Origin: Shewanella electrodiphila
GTDB lineage: Bacteria; Pseudomonadota; Gammaproteobacteria; Enterobacterales; Shewanellaceae
Assembly: GCF_023283985.1 (NCBI RefSeq)
Contig: NZ_JAKIKU010000001.1
Span: 186,001 to 250,000 of the forward strand
Reading direction: 5' to 3'
Length of the DNA stretch: 64,000 nucleotides
Below are positions 26,425-34,415 of this stretch, piece by piece. Each line of letters begins with the position of its first letter. Position 1 is the stretch's first letter. Made by a program: the position numbers and the translations under genes. The notes under the pieces are model-generated. The model did no database searches. It was not told the DNA's origin and saw only the letters and a program-made list of their open reading frames with translations.

Positions 26425-26547
26425 ATTACTCCTTATTGTTTTGCCCACAAACAGGGTATTCGATCTGGTTTATTAACTCAAACGAACCGATAAAATGAAT
26501 AAGAATAAGTTAATTCTTTTAAATAGTTAAATGAGAACAAATTATTT

Positions 26548-27270
26548 ATGCGTAGTAAAAGAAGTCGACTGGACCAATTCATCGCTCAGAAATTACAGGT
26601 TTCTAAAAAAGCAGTTAGGTTGCTATTGCTTGAAAATAGGGTGCAAGTCGATGGACGAATCTGTAAAGAGGTTGATAAGCAGATTAATGAATTTAGCCAA
26701 ATCCTATTAGATGGAAATGGCTTACAACAACATTCTCGCCAGTACTACATGCTTAACAAACCGACAGGGGTTGTCAGTGCAACTAAAGATGATATTCATC
26801 CGACGGCATTATCTTTACTCGATGGCATCGATTTTGAGCTAATGCATATCGCTGGACGTTTAGATTTAAATTCGACAGGGTTATTATTAATCACCAATGA
26901 CAGTCAATGGTCGCAAGCGCTAATGGCGCCTGAAACCAAGGTTGATAAACAATACCTTGTCACGCTTGCTAATCCAATTGACGATTCCTATATCAGTGCT
27001 TTTAGTGACGGAATGTATTTTGGTTATGAAGACATCACCACTAAACCTGCAAAGCTTGAGGTTGTGTCGGAATTTCAAGCAAGGGTGACTCTGCAAGAAG
27101 GTAAATATCATCAAATAAAACGAATGTTTGGTCGATTTAGAAACCCTGTGGTTGCACTTCATCGAGAATCCATTGGTAACATTTTGTTAGATAACGCCTT
27201 GAAACAGGGTGAGTATCGGCCTTTAGACGAGGTTGAGGTGCTCGTCACAGAAAGCTTAATTGAAACTTAA
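26548..27270 (+). CDS. rsuA: 16S rRNA pseudouridine synthase, RsuA type
   Basis: 240 residues. An N-terminal S4 RNA-binding domain (RLDQFIAQKLQVSKKAVRLL) is followed by the catalytic domain with YYMLNKPTGVVS and GRLDLNSTGLLL; Asp106 is the catalytic aspartate. EGKYHQIKRMFG and LHRESIGNI are later RsuA-family blocks. Overall alignment by eye with E. coli RsuA, which makes pseudouridine 516 in 16S rRNA, is good along the full length. RluE/RluF-type paralogues are the alternative, so the exact target base is inferred. Confidence 0.82.
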   Translation: MRSKRSRLDQFIAQKLQVSKKAVRLLLLENRVQVDGRICKEVDKQINEFSQILLDGNGLQQHSRQYYMLNKPTGVVSATKDDIHPTALSLLDGIDFELMHIAGRLDLNSTGLLLITNDSQWSQALMAPETKVDKQYLVTLANPIDDSYISAFSDGMYFGYEDITTKPAKLEVVSEFQARVTLQEGKYHQIKRMFGRFRNPVVALHRESIGNILLDNALKQGEYRPLDEVEVLVTESLIET

Positions 27271-27346
27271 TTGTTTGGGGGCGGATCAATAAATCTTTAC
27301 ATTGTTCATGATATGTTTTGATGAATGTATCTTTTTAGGTTATCTA

Positions 27347-28306
27347 ATGGACATAAAAGCGCTAAAAGAAATCAGTGAATTAGACATATTCAGTTTAATG
27401 GTGTTTAAACTTATTTACGAAACTGGATTTGCTAACCTTGCTGCTAGACAGCTAAACGTCTCAGCTCCTAAAATTAGTCGTTGCTTAACAACATTAAGGT
27501 TAACTTTTGATGATGAATTATTTTACCGGCGTCAGCAGGGGCTAAAACCCACCGCATTAGCTGAACATTTATACCTACCAATTTGCGATTTTTGTGAGTC
27601 GGCAATGAATATTGAACGAATTGCCTGCGAGGGCAACAATACCAACTCGTCAAAAGTACTCAATATCGCCGTAACGCCAATCATTATGACTTCTTTGTCA
27701 ATGAGCTTAGGTCGTGAAGAGATCATGGAGCAATTGGGTAAAGTTAGAATCCATATGTGGGATGAAAATACGGAAGAGCAAATTCATCAAGGTGATATTG
27801 ATTTAGGCATCAACTTTGGTCCTGCTGCCATTTCAGAACTAGAGTCAGAAGTCATTGGAACATCACTATCGACTTCAATCATAGCGAGACGAAATCACTC
27901 AATTTGGGATAGTAGTCATATTAGTCTAGATAATGTCGCTAACCATCATTTTTTAATTCTCGAAGGTAAGGGGTTTAATGATAAATTGGATCCATTTCAG
28001 ATATTTTGCCGTCAGCTCGGAGTAGAGCTACCAAACGTTAGTAGAGTAAAGTCAATCGAAGAGTGGTTTTGTCACTTACTGACAATGAGAAGTATCAGCT
28101 TTATGAGTACAGCTGAGTCTAATGCGTTAGTAAACTTTACCGACCTTCGCGTGGAGAAATTACCTGCGTATGAAAGGCAAAAGCTGTTAGGTAACAGCCT
28201 TATACCTGAGTACAATTTGATTGAAAGAGGTTTGCCGTACAGACGTTATTGTGAAACAAGTCGCAAAATAATCCTCGATTCAGTTCTTGAGTTAGTTGTC
28301 CAATAA
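27347..28306 (+). CDS. LysR-family transcriptional regulator
   Basis: 319 residues from the ATG at 27347 (TAGG 7 bases upstream); longer in-frame starts have no ribosome site. The N-terminal winged helix-turn-helix reads FANLAARQLNVSAPKISRCLTTLR and DELFYRRQQGLKPT. The rest is the two-lobed effector-binding region, though it is poor in recognisable motifs. It is followed by a terminator and then, on the same strand, by the decaheme cytochrome gene, a possible target. Effector unknown. Confidence 0.88.
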   Translation: MDIKALKEISELDIFSLMVFKLIYETGFANLAARQLNVSAPKISRCLTTLRLTFDDELFYRRQQGLKPTALAEHLYLPICDFCESAMNIERIACEGNNTNSSKVLNIAVTPIIMTSLSMSLGREEIMEQLGKVRIHMWDENTEEQIHQGDIDLGINFGPAAISELESEVIGTSLSTSIIARRNHSIWDSSHISLDNVANHHFLILEGKGFNDKLDPFQIFCRQLGVELPNVSRVKSIEEWFCHLLTMRSISFMSTAESNALVNFTDLRVEKLPAYERQKLLGNSLIPEYNLIERGLPYRRYCETSRKIILDSVLELVVQ

Positions 28307-28335
28307 TCAAGACATTCATCTTTAGTTAGACATTT

Positions 28336-28365
28336 AAAACGAAGAACTTAGTTCTTCGTTTTTTT
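28336..28365 (+). terminator. Rho-independent terminator of the LysR gene
   Basis: AAAACGAAGAAC and GTTCTTCGTTTT form a perfect 12-bp stem with a 3-base loop followed by more T. Confidence 0.92.
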
Positions 28366-28471
28366 TGGTTTTCATCTTTTTTTATGTTCTTTTTAGCGCT
28401 GAATAACTGTAAAAGTCAGCCACCGCTTTCAATTAGTAATGTTCTTAAGACGGTTTTATTTTGTTTTGGAT

Positions 28472-28485
28472 ATGATCTAAATCAA
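28472..28485 (+). promoter_or_regulatory. FNR/EtrA-like (CRP-family) binding site upstream of the decaheme cytochrome gene
   Basis: ATGATCTAAATCAA matches the FNR consensus TTGAT-N4-ATCAA at 9 of 10 positions. It lies 203-216 bases before the cytochrome ATG. The rest of the 28366-28687 gap is AT-rich with no gene. Anaerobic induction through FNR/EtrA or CRP would fit an extracellular electron-transfer cytochrome. Confidence 0.55.
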
Positions 28486-28687
28486 TGTTTTTTGAATGTA
28501 TCACATTGATAGTAATCTGGATTTTAGATATAGAAATTACCAAAATCGAATTGTAAAATTTTGTAGTAAGCATCTTTCAATTCTAGTCACAAATGCAATA
28601 CAAGAATAATACATCTAAAGAGGTATCTTTTATATTTAGGTTACTGCTAAAGCAGAATCAAATACCTAAAAATAAAGGGATACGATA

Positions 28688-31057
28688 ATGAGAACATATA
28701 AAAAGTCGATACTCGCGGTTGCCTTAATAGCAGCTATCGGGTTAACCGGGTGTAGTGATGGTGATGATGGGCAAGATGGCGCACCTGGAGAACCAGGTGC
28801 CCCTGGCGAACCTGGTACATCTATAGGTAATGTTGTTGATACAGTTGATGTTGCAGCAGATTTCACGCTGACGTTAGCGCCTGAAGATATTGTGGTGGTA
28901 GGTAGTGATGAATTTGCCGTCAAATTTACAGTAACGGGCAAGAATGCTAAAGGTCAAACGCTTCCATTTACAGGTTTAGAAAAAGTTGGTTTTTATGTAT
29001 TGAACCAAGCAGCTAATACCACAGACACTGGCGCGCCAGTATTGTGGGAAAATAATGCAATGGCTAACGATGCTGGCTATTACATGTATTGTACTCCTGA
29101 GGGCTCAACCACATCTTGGGGTAGCGTAGTTGATGCTTGTACGTTAGTTGAAGATGAAGCAATTCCTGGCACTTATACAGGTACTTGGGAGCATGATGGT
29201 GCAGCCCCAATCGTACTTGCTGATGGCGATGCTAATAATCTTTATCGTGTGATGGTTCGTTCGTATGATGTGCTAGACAGTTCAGGCGCAGATGTCTCAG
29301 ATAAGTTACTTTCCACACCGATTGACTTCATTCCTGCAACTGGTGCATTAGCTATTTCTGTTAAGGATTCAGTATCAAATGAAGCGTGTATCAAATGTCA
29401 TAGTCAATTAGACGGCTACGCAGATACAGATACGCGCATTGCAAACATCGGCGCACATCATAACTATCAAAAAGTAGAAAATTGTGTTGCTTGTCATAAC
29501 CCTGCTATCGCTGGCGGTGAAGATGATCCAGCGGTTGGTTGGAATGCCAACTGGAATACAATGATCCACACACTTCATGCGGGTCATCATCTCGATCTTG
29601 AAGGTGAAGCCGAAGAGATGTTCGGTGAAATAGGTTTCCCTGCTGAGCTAAATGAATGTACAACATGTCACGATAGCGGCACACAATGGAATGACAATGT
29701 ATACGCTGAAGCTTGTGTGTCTTGTCATACCGATGTTGACTTCGAAACTGGCGATAATCACCGCGGTATCGTGCCAGAAAGTGATGCATCGTGTTCAGGT
29801 TGTCATGGCGCTGGTAGTTTGAGCCCAGTTGAAGCTCACGCAGTGGGTGCTCGTGGAACGTTAAAAGACGGTGTTGTATTTGATGTTATGTCTGCTGAAG
29901 TTGCAGCTGATCAATTAACTGTTGTTGTCGACGTAACGATCAATGGCGAAACACCTGCAGATGGTACCGTTTTAGCCGATTATTTAGCTGCTGAAGGCTA
30001 TGCTCATGCAATTATGATGGGTACTTTAGATGAAAATGGTGATTATGTTCGTGGTTTAAGCCTTGATACTAGTTCAGGTTTATTTGTTACTACTGGCGGT
30101 AAACTCACTTTATCTCAAGCTATTGATGCCAACTCTCTTGACGGAAAAACCTTATCAGTAAGTTCTGAGTTCAACATGTGTGGTGACATTGAGTCAGGTA
30201 TGGTCATTGATAGAACGACTTTAGGCACAGATGAAGAGTGTGAAATCGCTATTCCAGCTAATATTGTGACTAAGTTCTTCATGTTTGACGATGTTGCAGC
30301 TGTCGGTGTTGAAACAGAAGAAAATTTACGCTTTGTGCCTTCTTCACTTGAAAACTTCACCATGCCAACACAAGCGATGAATGATCGCACTAGTGCTGAT
30401 GAAGCTAAGTGTAATGCTTGTCATGACAACATGTCTCACATTAAAGCCCCTCGCCATGGTGTGACTGACTTTACTCAGTGTGCAGATTGTCACAACAATA
30501 ACTATCCAGGTTCGTATCATGCCGATGTTTATAAGCAAGCTGGTACTGACGAAGATGGCGAACCTACATTTGAACTAATTGAAGGTTTAGAGTACTACAA
30601 CCGTGATTTAGCAACTGTAGCTCACCGTTTCCATAGTGGTATGTTTGCGGGTAGCACAGGCGGCGGTATCTACTTAGGTGAAGATGGTGAAACTTGGGTT
30701 AATTACCCTGCATCTAAAACTGACTGTCAAGCTTGTCATAAAGATGTCGATTCAAACGGTGATGACATGACCTTCTTTGCTGGTGACGGTGAATTAACGT
30801 CTGGACGCACTGCAATCGCTGAAAGTAATGATTACGGAGCTACTGTTAATTACATTTCTCCAGTAACAGAAGCTTGTCGTACTTGTCATGCTCACTCAGG
30901 TGCAGCAGCGTTAGCTCACTTTAAGAGTAATGGCGCGACAGTTTATGAAGATGGCGTTGAATCTGCCGCTGATGTACCAGTTGAGTCTTGTTCTACTTGT
31001 CACGCTGAAGGTAAAACTTACGGTATCGACAAAATGCATTCTGGTGCAGCTCACTAG
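28688..31057 (+). CDS. OmcA/MtrC-family decaheme outer-membrane lipoprotein cytochrome c
   Basis: 789 residues. A lipoprotein signal peptide ends in L-T-G-C (Cys at about 22), then a collagen-like stretch (GQDGAPGEPGAPGEPG). Exactly ten CXXCH haem motifs are visible: CIKCH, CVACH, CTTCH, CVSCH, CSGCH in the first half and CNACH, CADCH, CQACH, CRTCH, CSTCH in the second, each pentahaem group behind a beta-rich domain. This is the MtrC/OmcA layout of surface cytochromes that pass electrons to metal oxides and other extracellular acceptors. No mtrA- or mtrB-like gene is beside it. GGGA precedes the ATG, and an FNR-like site lies upstream. Confidence 0.95.
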   Translation: MRTYKKSILAVALIAAIGLTGCSDGDDGQDGAPGEPGAPGEPGTSIGNVVDTVDVAADFTLTLAPEDIVVVGSDEFAVKFTVTGKNAKGQTLPFTGLEKVGFYVLNQAANTTDTGAPVLWENNAMANDAGYYMYCTPEGSTTSWGSVVDACTLVEDEAIPGTYTGTWEHDGAAPIVLADGDANNLYRVMVRSYDVLDSSGADVSDKLLSTPIDFIPATGALAISVKDSVSNEACIKCHSQLDGYADTDTRIANIGAHHNYQKVENCVACHNPAIAGGEDDPAVGWNANWNTMIHTLHAGHHLDLEGEAEEMFGEIGFPAELNECTTCHDSGTQWNDNVYAEACVSCHTDVDFETGDNHRGIVPESDASCSGCHGAGSLSPVEAHAVGARGTLKDGVVFDVMSAEVAADQLTVVVDVTINGETPADGTVLADYLAAEGYAHAIMMGTLDENGDYVRGLSLDTSSGLFVTTGGKLTLSQAIDANSLDGKTLSVSSEFNMCGDIESGMVIDRTTLGTDEECEIAIPANIVTKFFMFDDVAAVGVETEENLRFVPSSLENFTMPTQAMNDRTSADEAKCNACHDNMSHIKAPRHGVTDFTQCADCHNNNYPGSYHADVYKQAGTDEDGEPTFELIEGLEYYNRDLATVAHRFHSGMFAGSTGGGIYLGEDGETWVNYPASKTDCQACHKDVDSNGDDMTFFAGDGELTSGRTAIAESNDYGATVNYISPVTEACRTCHAHSGAAALAHFKSNGATVYEDGVESAADVPVESCSTCHAEGKTYGIDKMHSGAAH
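28781..28800 (+). repeat. Perfect hairpin in the collagen-like coding segment
   Basis: GCACCTGG, loop AGAA, then CCAGGTGC, inside codons for the Gly-Ala-Pro-Gly-Glu-Pro repeat of the cytochrome. It lies about 95 bases after the ATG. Confidence 0.8.
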
Positions 31058-31119
31058 TCTTAATTGTTAAGTTGTAAAGTGAACATTTTTCTGTAGTCCT
31101 GCAAGATGCAGATAAATGT

Positions 31120-31145
31120 AAAAGGAGCCTTCTGGGCTCCTTTTT
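31120..31145 (+). terminator. Rho-independent terminator of the decaheme cytochrome gene
   Basis: AAAAGGAGCC and GGCTCCTTTT form a 10-bp stem with a 5-base loop and T-rich tail, 63 bases after the stop. Confidence 0.9.
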
Positions 31146-31661
31146 CTTTTGCTAAAACGATCATTAGTCAGTTCATTGCATCATCGTTTAACTAATGTTT
31201 GATAATGTGAACTTGAGCAATTATTCATCATTACAAGCTGACTTTACAAAGGCGTTTATTCATACAAAACCCCTTTAATTGTGAGTCAAGACAACCATTG
31301 TTTATAAATGTGACTTAAGCCCAACTGACGAGAAGTGATTATTTTCAGATTGTGAAGAGCACGCGTATTGTATTTTGTCAGTTGAATGTTTTAGGTCTGA
31401 TACCAATTATTATTCACTCGAAATCATTCAGTTATTTGTATTTAAAGAGTTTTATATGTGTCAATTTCATATTGGCAATTAAAGCTGAGTTACGATTGTC
31501 CTGTAAAAATTGCTAATCATGGTCTTTTACTGCCAATTTGTCTGTTTTCGTTTGCTTCCTTACAATGCGCCGCAGTTTAATTAACTTATCTTAATGTTTG
31601 TGTTTATAGCGGGCTTTTATACCGATTTGCCCATCAACGACCCTTACATTAAAACCTGCCC
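31146..31661. other. Long gene-free leader region upstream of satP
   Basis: About 515 bases of AT-rich sequence between the cytochrome terminator and the acetate transporter gene. No coding frame with a ribosome site, RNA gene or clear CRP/FNR site was found. It is long for a simple promoter region. Confidence 0.5.
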
Positions 31662-31676
31662 ATACTCAGTGAGTAT
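31662..31676 (+). promoter_or_regulatory. 15-bp palindrome just upstream of the satP ribosome site
   Basis: ATACTCA-G-TGAGTAT is a perfect dyad whose right end lies 5 bases before TAGGAG, the ribosome site of satP. It could be a repressor operator, or a small hairpin affecting translation start. Confidence 0.5.
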
Positions 31677-31692
31677 CATTTAGGAGCAAGCC

Positions 31693-32325
31693 ATGTCGAC
31701 ACCTTTACCAGTATCTCAACCATTAGCTAACCCAGCACCTTTAGGTTTAATGGGATTTGGTATGACCACCATATTATTGAACATTCACAATGCGGGCTTT
31801 TTTCCGATTGATGCAATGATCCTTGCTATGGGGATATTTTATGGCGGTATTGGTCAAGTGATTGTTGGCATGATGTGTTTCAAGCGTGGTGACACATTTG
31901 GCACCACTGCATTTACTTCTTATGGTTTATTCTGGTTAACGTTAGTGGGCTTGTTAGTTATGCCTGAAATGGGCATTTCACAAGCAAGTCCAGCAAGCTT
32001 TATGGGGTGGTATTTAGGTTTGTGGGGCGTATTTACTGCGTTTATGTTCGTCGGTTCATTGCGTTACCCTCGTGCTAAGCAGGTGGTATTTGGTTCATTA
32101 ACAATATTATTTTTCCTACTTGCAGCCCGTGATTTCACCGGTTCAGCACTAATAGGTACGATTGCAGGTTTTGAAGGCATTTTTTGTGGCGCAAGTGCAA
32201 TTTATTTTGCCATGGCACAAGTATTAAACGCTGAATATGGCCGGGTGATTTTACCTGTTGGTGAGCTAAAGCAAGCTCAAGTTGTCTCTGTAGCAGACAC
32301 TAACGAGACATTAAAAGCAGCTTAA
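31693..32325 (+). CDS. satP: Acetate/succinate transporter, GPR1/FUN34/YaaH family
   Basis: 210 residues with six hydrophobic segments. NPAPLGLMGFGMTT near the N-terminus is the family signature (NPAPLGL), and FYGGIGQVIVGM and FTSYGLFWLT are further conserved blocks. These inner-membrane proteins form hexameric channels or symporters for acetate and succinate. TAGGAG lies 8 bases before the ATG. Monocistronic, between a long leader and a bidirectional terminator. The E. coli-type name is used because of full-length similarity by eye. Confidence 0.88.
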   Translation: MSTPLPVSQPLANPAPLGLMGFGMTTILLNIHNAGFFPIDAMILAMGIFYGGIGQVIVGMMCFKRGDTFGTTAFTSYGLFWLTLVGLLVMPEMGISQASPASFMGWYLGLWGVFTAFMFVGSLRYPRAKQVVFGSLTILFFLLAARDFTGSALIGTIAGFEGIFCGASAIYFAMAQVLNAEYGRVILPVGELKQAQVVSVADTNETLKAA

Positions 32326-32352
32326 TTACGTTTTAATAGCTCGGTTCATAAT

Positions 32353-32382
32353 AAAAAAGCTGACCTTTGGGTCAGCTTTTTT
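32353..32382. terminator. Bidirectional terminator between satP and the peptide transporter gene
   Basis: AAAAAAGCTGACC and GGTCAGCTTTTTT form a perfect stem around a TTTG-type loop; it serves both convergent genes. Confidence 0.92.
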
Positions 32383-32403
32383 GTTTGGGTTTAACTCAGT
32401 TTA

Positions 32404-33930
32404 TTAGCTTTGCTGCAGACGATACAACCACTTACCGTACAAGAAAATACCCACAGCTGAGATAGTGCCAATAGCAGCAATGATGTACCACGCCATACCG
32501 ATATTATGTGTGTTATACAATAATGTTGTTAGCTCTTGTGCAGGTTCACCAGTGTACGCGACTAGTGTACTAAAGGCTTCACCTTGAGGAATTGCTGCAA
32601 CACTTGCTGCATCCATACCTCGTTCGCCTAACAGCTGCAAAGAGAAAATTTCTTTCGATGCATAGATTTCATATAGCTTAGGGCCGAAATAACCTTCCAG
32701 TGTCCAGCCTATCCCTTGCGGAAGCATTACAAAGCCTAAATACATGGCTTTTTTGCCCTCAGGGGCGATGTTACCCATAAACTCATTTTTCTTAGGGCTA
32801 ATCATCATTTCGCCAAAAGAGAAAAGCGCAATGGCCAAAACAATCATCCAAGCGGCATTGGTAGCTCCTATCAATACAAATGCCAAAATACTCAATAAGC
32901 AACCACCTAACATAGCGGTGGTAATCCGATATTTCGCAGTAAGCGCAGCCACTAAGAAACAGGTGGTCATGATCATGCCGGCATTGAGGTTAAGCATTCC
33001 CTCTGGCATGACTTTTGTGCCTGTATTATCGAGTCCTAACCAAAACTGGAAGAAGCCATTAGAAGTACCTTCAGGGCCAAATAAAGAGGTCACAATCACG
33101 CTGGTATCAACCCACTCAGCAATATGAATCGGCAATACATCAAATAGGGCATTAAATAAGAACCAGAAGCCAGCAAACACTAACATGTAGTAAATGACCA
33201 CAGGTTTTTTAAGTTCGTGTAAAGCATCACGCCACAGTGCTTCTTGTTTAATTTCGCCGCTTTTAATTTTGCGGTTGCGTTCAAGTCTTTCTTCTTTACC
33301 TGGCTCTTTATAAGCCAATAAAAACAAGAAATTGAATGAAATTATCGCTGCGCAGGCATAAAACACGTTATCCCAGGATAGCTGGCGCATATGTACAGCG
33401 ACTAACGGACCAAGGAAACCACCAATATTGACCACTTGGTAAAATATCCCCCAAGCCATTGATGTATTCTGTCGTCCTGTAGATAAGACTAAGGTACCTT
33501 GAATACCTGGCTTAAATACCCCGGTACCCGCAGCGAGCAAAATTGCCCCTATCAAAAAACCATAAAAACTTGGAAACATAGCCATCACTAGATAGCCCAT
33601 AATTTTGATTATGGTGGAAGCAAAGATGGTTTCTTTATAGCCGACGCGGTCAGAAATACCGCCGGTAAACACGGGAATGAAGGTTTGCATCATTGCCCAT
33701 ATCGCAATAATGACACCATAGTCGCTTAGGCTAATCCCTAAACCACCTTCAGAAACTGGTGTTTTAGCGTATAACCCCGCACTGGCTTTAACGCCATAGT
33801 AAGCGATACGCTCAACCAGCTCCATGCCGCCCACTATCCAAAATATATAGCTCAAGCTGGCAATAGACGCCCACATGCCTAGCTGTTTTACTTCACTTAG
33901 GTCGTTACCCGAGTGTGAACTTTCACTCAT
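32404..33930 (-). CDS. POT/PTR2-type proton-coupled peptide transporter (MFS)
   Basis: 508 residues, about twelve or more hydrophobic helices. GMELVERIAYYGVKA holds the POT ExxER(x)xYY motif on helix 1, GTGVFKPGIQGT is the helix-4 region and FYQVVNIGG the second PTR2 signature. It would import di-/tripeptides with protons. Its sequence departs from E. coli DtpA types, with a long insert around residues 260-310 (WVDTSVIVTSLFGPEGTSNG) between helices, so substrate choice is open. GGGTGA precedes the ATG. Monocistronic. Confidence 0.8.
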   Translation of the reverse strand: MSESSHSGNDLSEVKQLGMWASIASLSYIFWIVGGMELVERIAYYGVKASAGLYAKTPVSEGGLGISLSDYGVIIAIWAMMQTFIPVFTGGISDRVGYKETIFASTIIKIMGYLVMAMFPSFYGFLIGAILLAAGTGVFKPGIQGTLVLSTGRQNTSMAWGIFYQVVNIGGFLGPLVAVHMRQLSWDNVFYACAAIISFNFLFLLAYKEPGKEERLERNRKIKSGEIKQEALWRDALHELKKPVVIYYMLVFAGFWFLFNALFDVLPIHIAEWVDTSVIVTSLFGPEGTSNGFFQFWLGLDNTGTKVMPEGMLNLNAGMIMTTCFLVAALTAKYRITTAMLGGCLLSILAFVLIGATNAAWMIVLAIALFSFGEMMISPKKNEFMGNIAPEGKKAMYLGFVMLPQGIGWTLEGYFGPKLYEIYASKEIFSLQLLGERGMDAASVAAIPQGEAFSTLVAYTGEPAQELTTLLYNTHNIGMAWYIIAAIGTISAVGIFLYGKWLYRLQQS

Positions 33931-34347
33931 ATGTCACCCTTTATTATGATTATTATTAACATAGGTCGGCTGACACTTTACCTAATTTGTGAGGATTTAC
34001 CAAAGGAACGGTTACAGAAAGTTAGACTAGTTGTGATATTGGGCTGTTTGGTAAACAAAATGAATAGAAATTAGCCTGTTCATTTAACAACGAACGAATG
34101 TAAAAATTCGTTACTCGCTCTATTGAAAGTAACCACAAAAGAGGTGGTATCACAGTCATCAAGGTGATGAGTGGCCAGTTAATCTTTAAGTAACGAATCA
34201 AATGTTTATACCCAACCAAGCTTGTTCATTTTGATAATGAGTGAGAGGAAATTCTAAAGGGGTATTTAAAATGGTTATTATTGTTAAAGGGAGAGGTGAA
34301 CTTCAACGTTTAGCAAAAGTCGTCATCGTTGAATGAATAAAACTATT
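33931..34347. other. Gene-free interval between the transporter and metallopeptidase genes
   Basis: About 415 bases. The only frame of note is a 65-codon minus-strand ORF (34022-34219) beginning with TTG and lacking a ribosome site; it has one hydrophobic stretch but no recognisable family. I do not call it. Confidence 0.5.
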
Positions 34348-34388
34348 TGATGACATGGTAAGAGAATCACTCTCTCAACATGTCATCA
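34348..34388 (-). terminator. Long hairpin downstream of the metallopeptidase gene
   Basis: TGATGACATG and CATGTCATCA are perfect 10-base arms. The loop contains an inner stem AGAGA/TCTCT. It lies 28 bases after the stop at 34416 on the minus strand, but the T-run that follows is weak, so it could be a processing or stability element rather than a classic terminator. Confidence 0.6.
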
Positions 34389-34415
34389 TTTATCATAAAA
34401 TAGTTAGTTAAACGG

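Noticed and set aside
28491..28505. Possible CRP site TTTGA-N5-TCACA upstream of the cytochrome gene
   Set aside because: The spacer is 5 bases instead of 6 and the left half-site is weak; the FNR-like site 6 bases upstream is a much better match.
28666..28941. 91-codon antisense frame over the cytochrome start
   Set aside because: Shadow of the collagen-like coding region; Pro/Ser-rich composition is the complement of Gly-rich codons.
34022..34219. 65-codon minus-strand frame with one hydrophobic stretch
   Set aside because: Starts with TTG without a ribosome site, no recognised family, and no promoter or terminator that would frame it as a gene.
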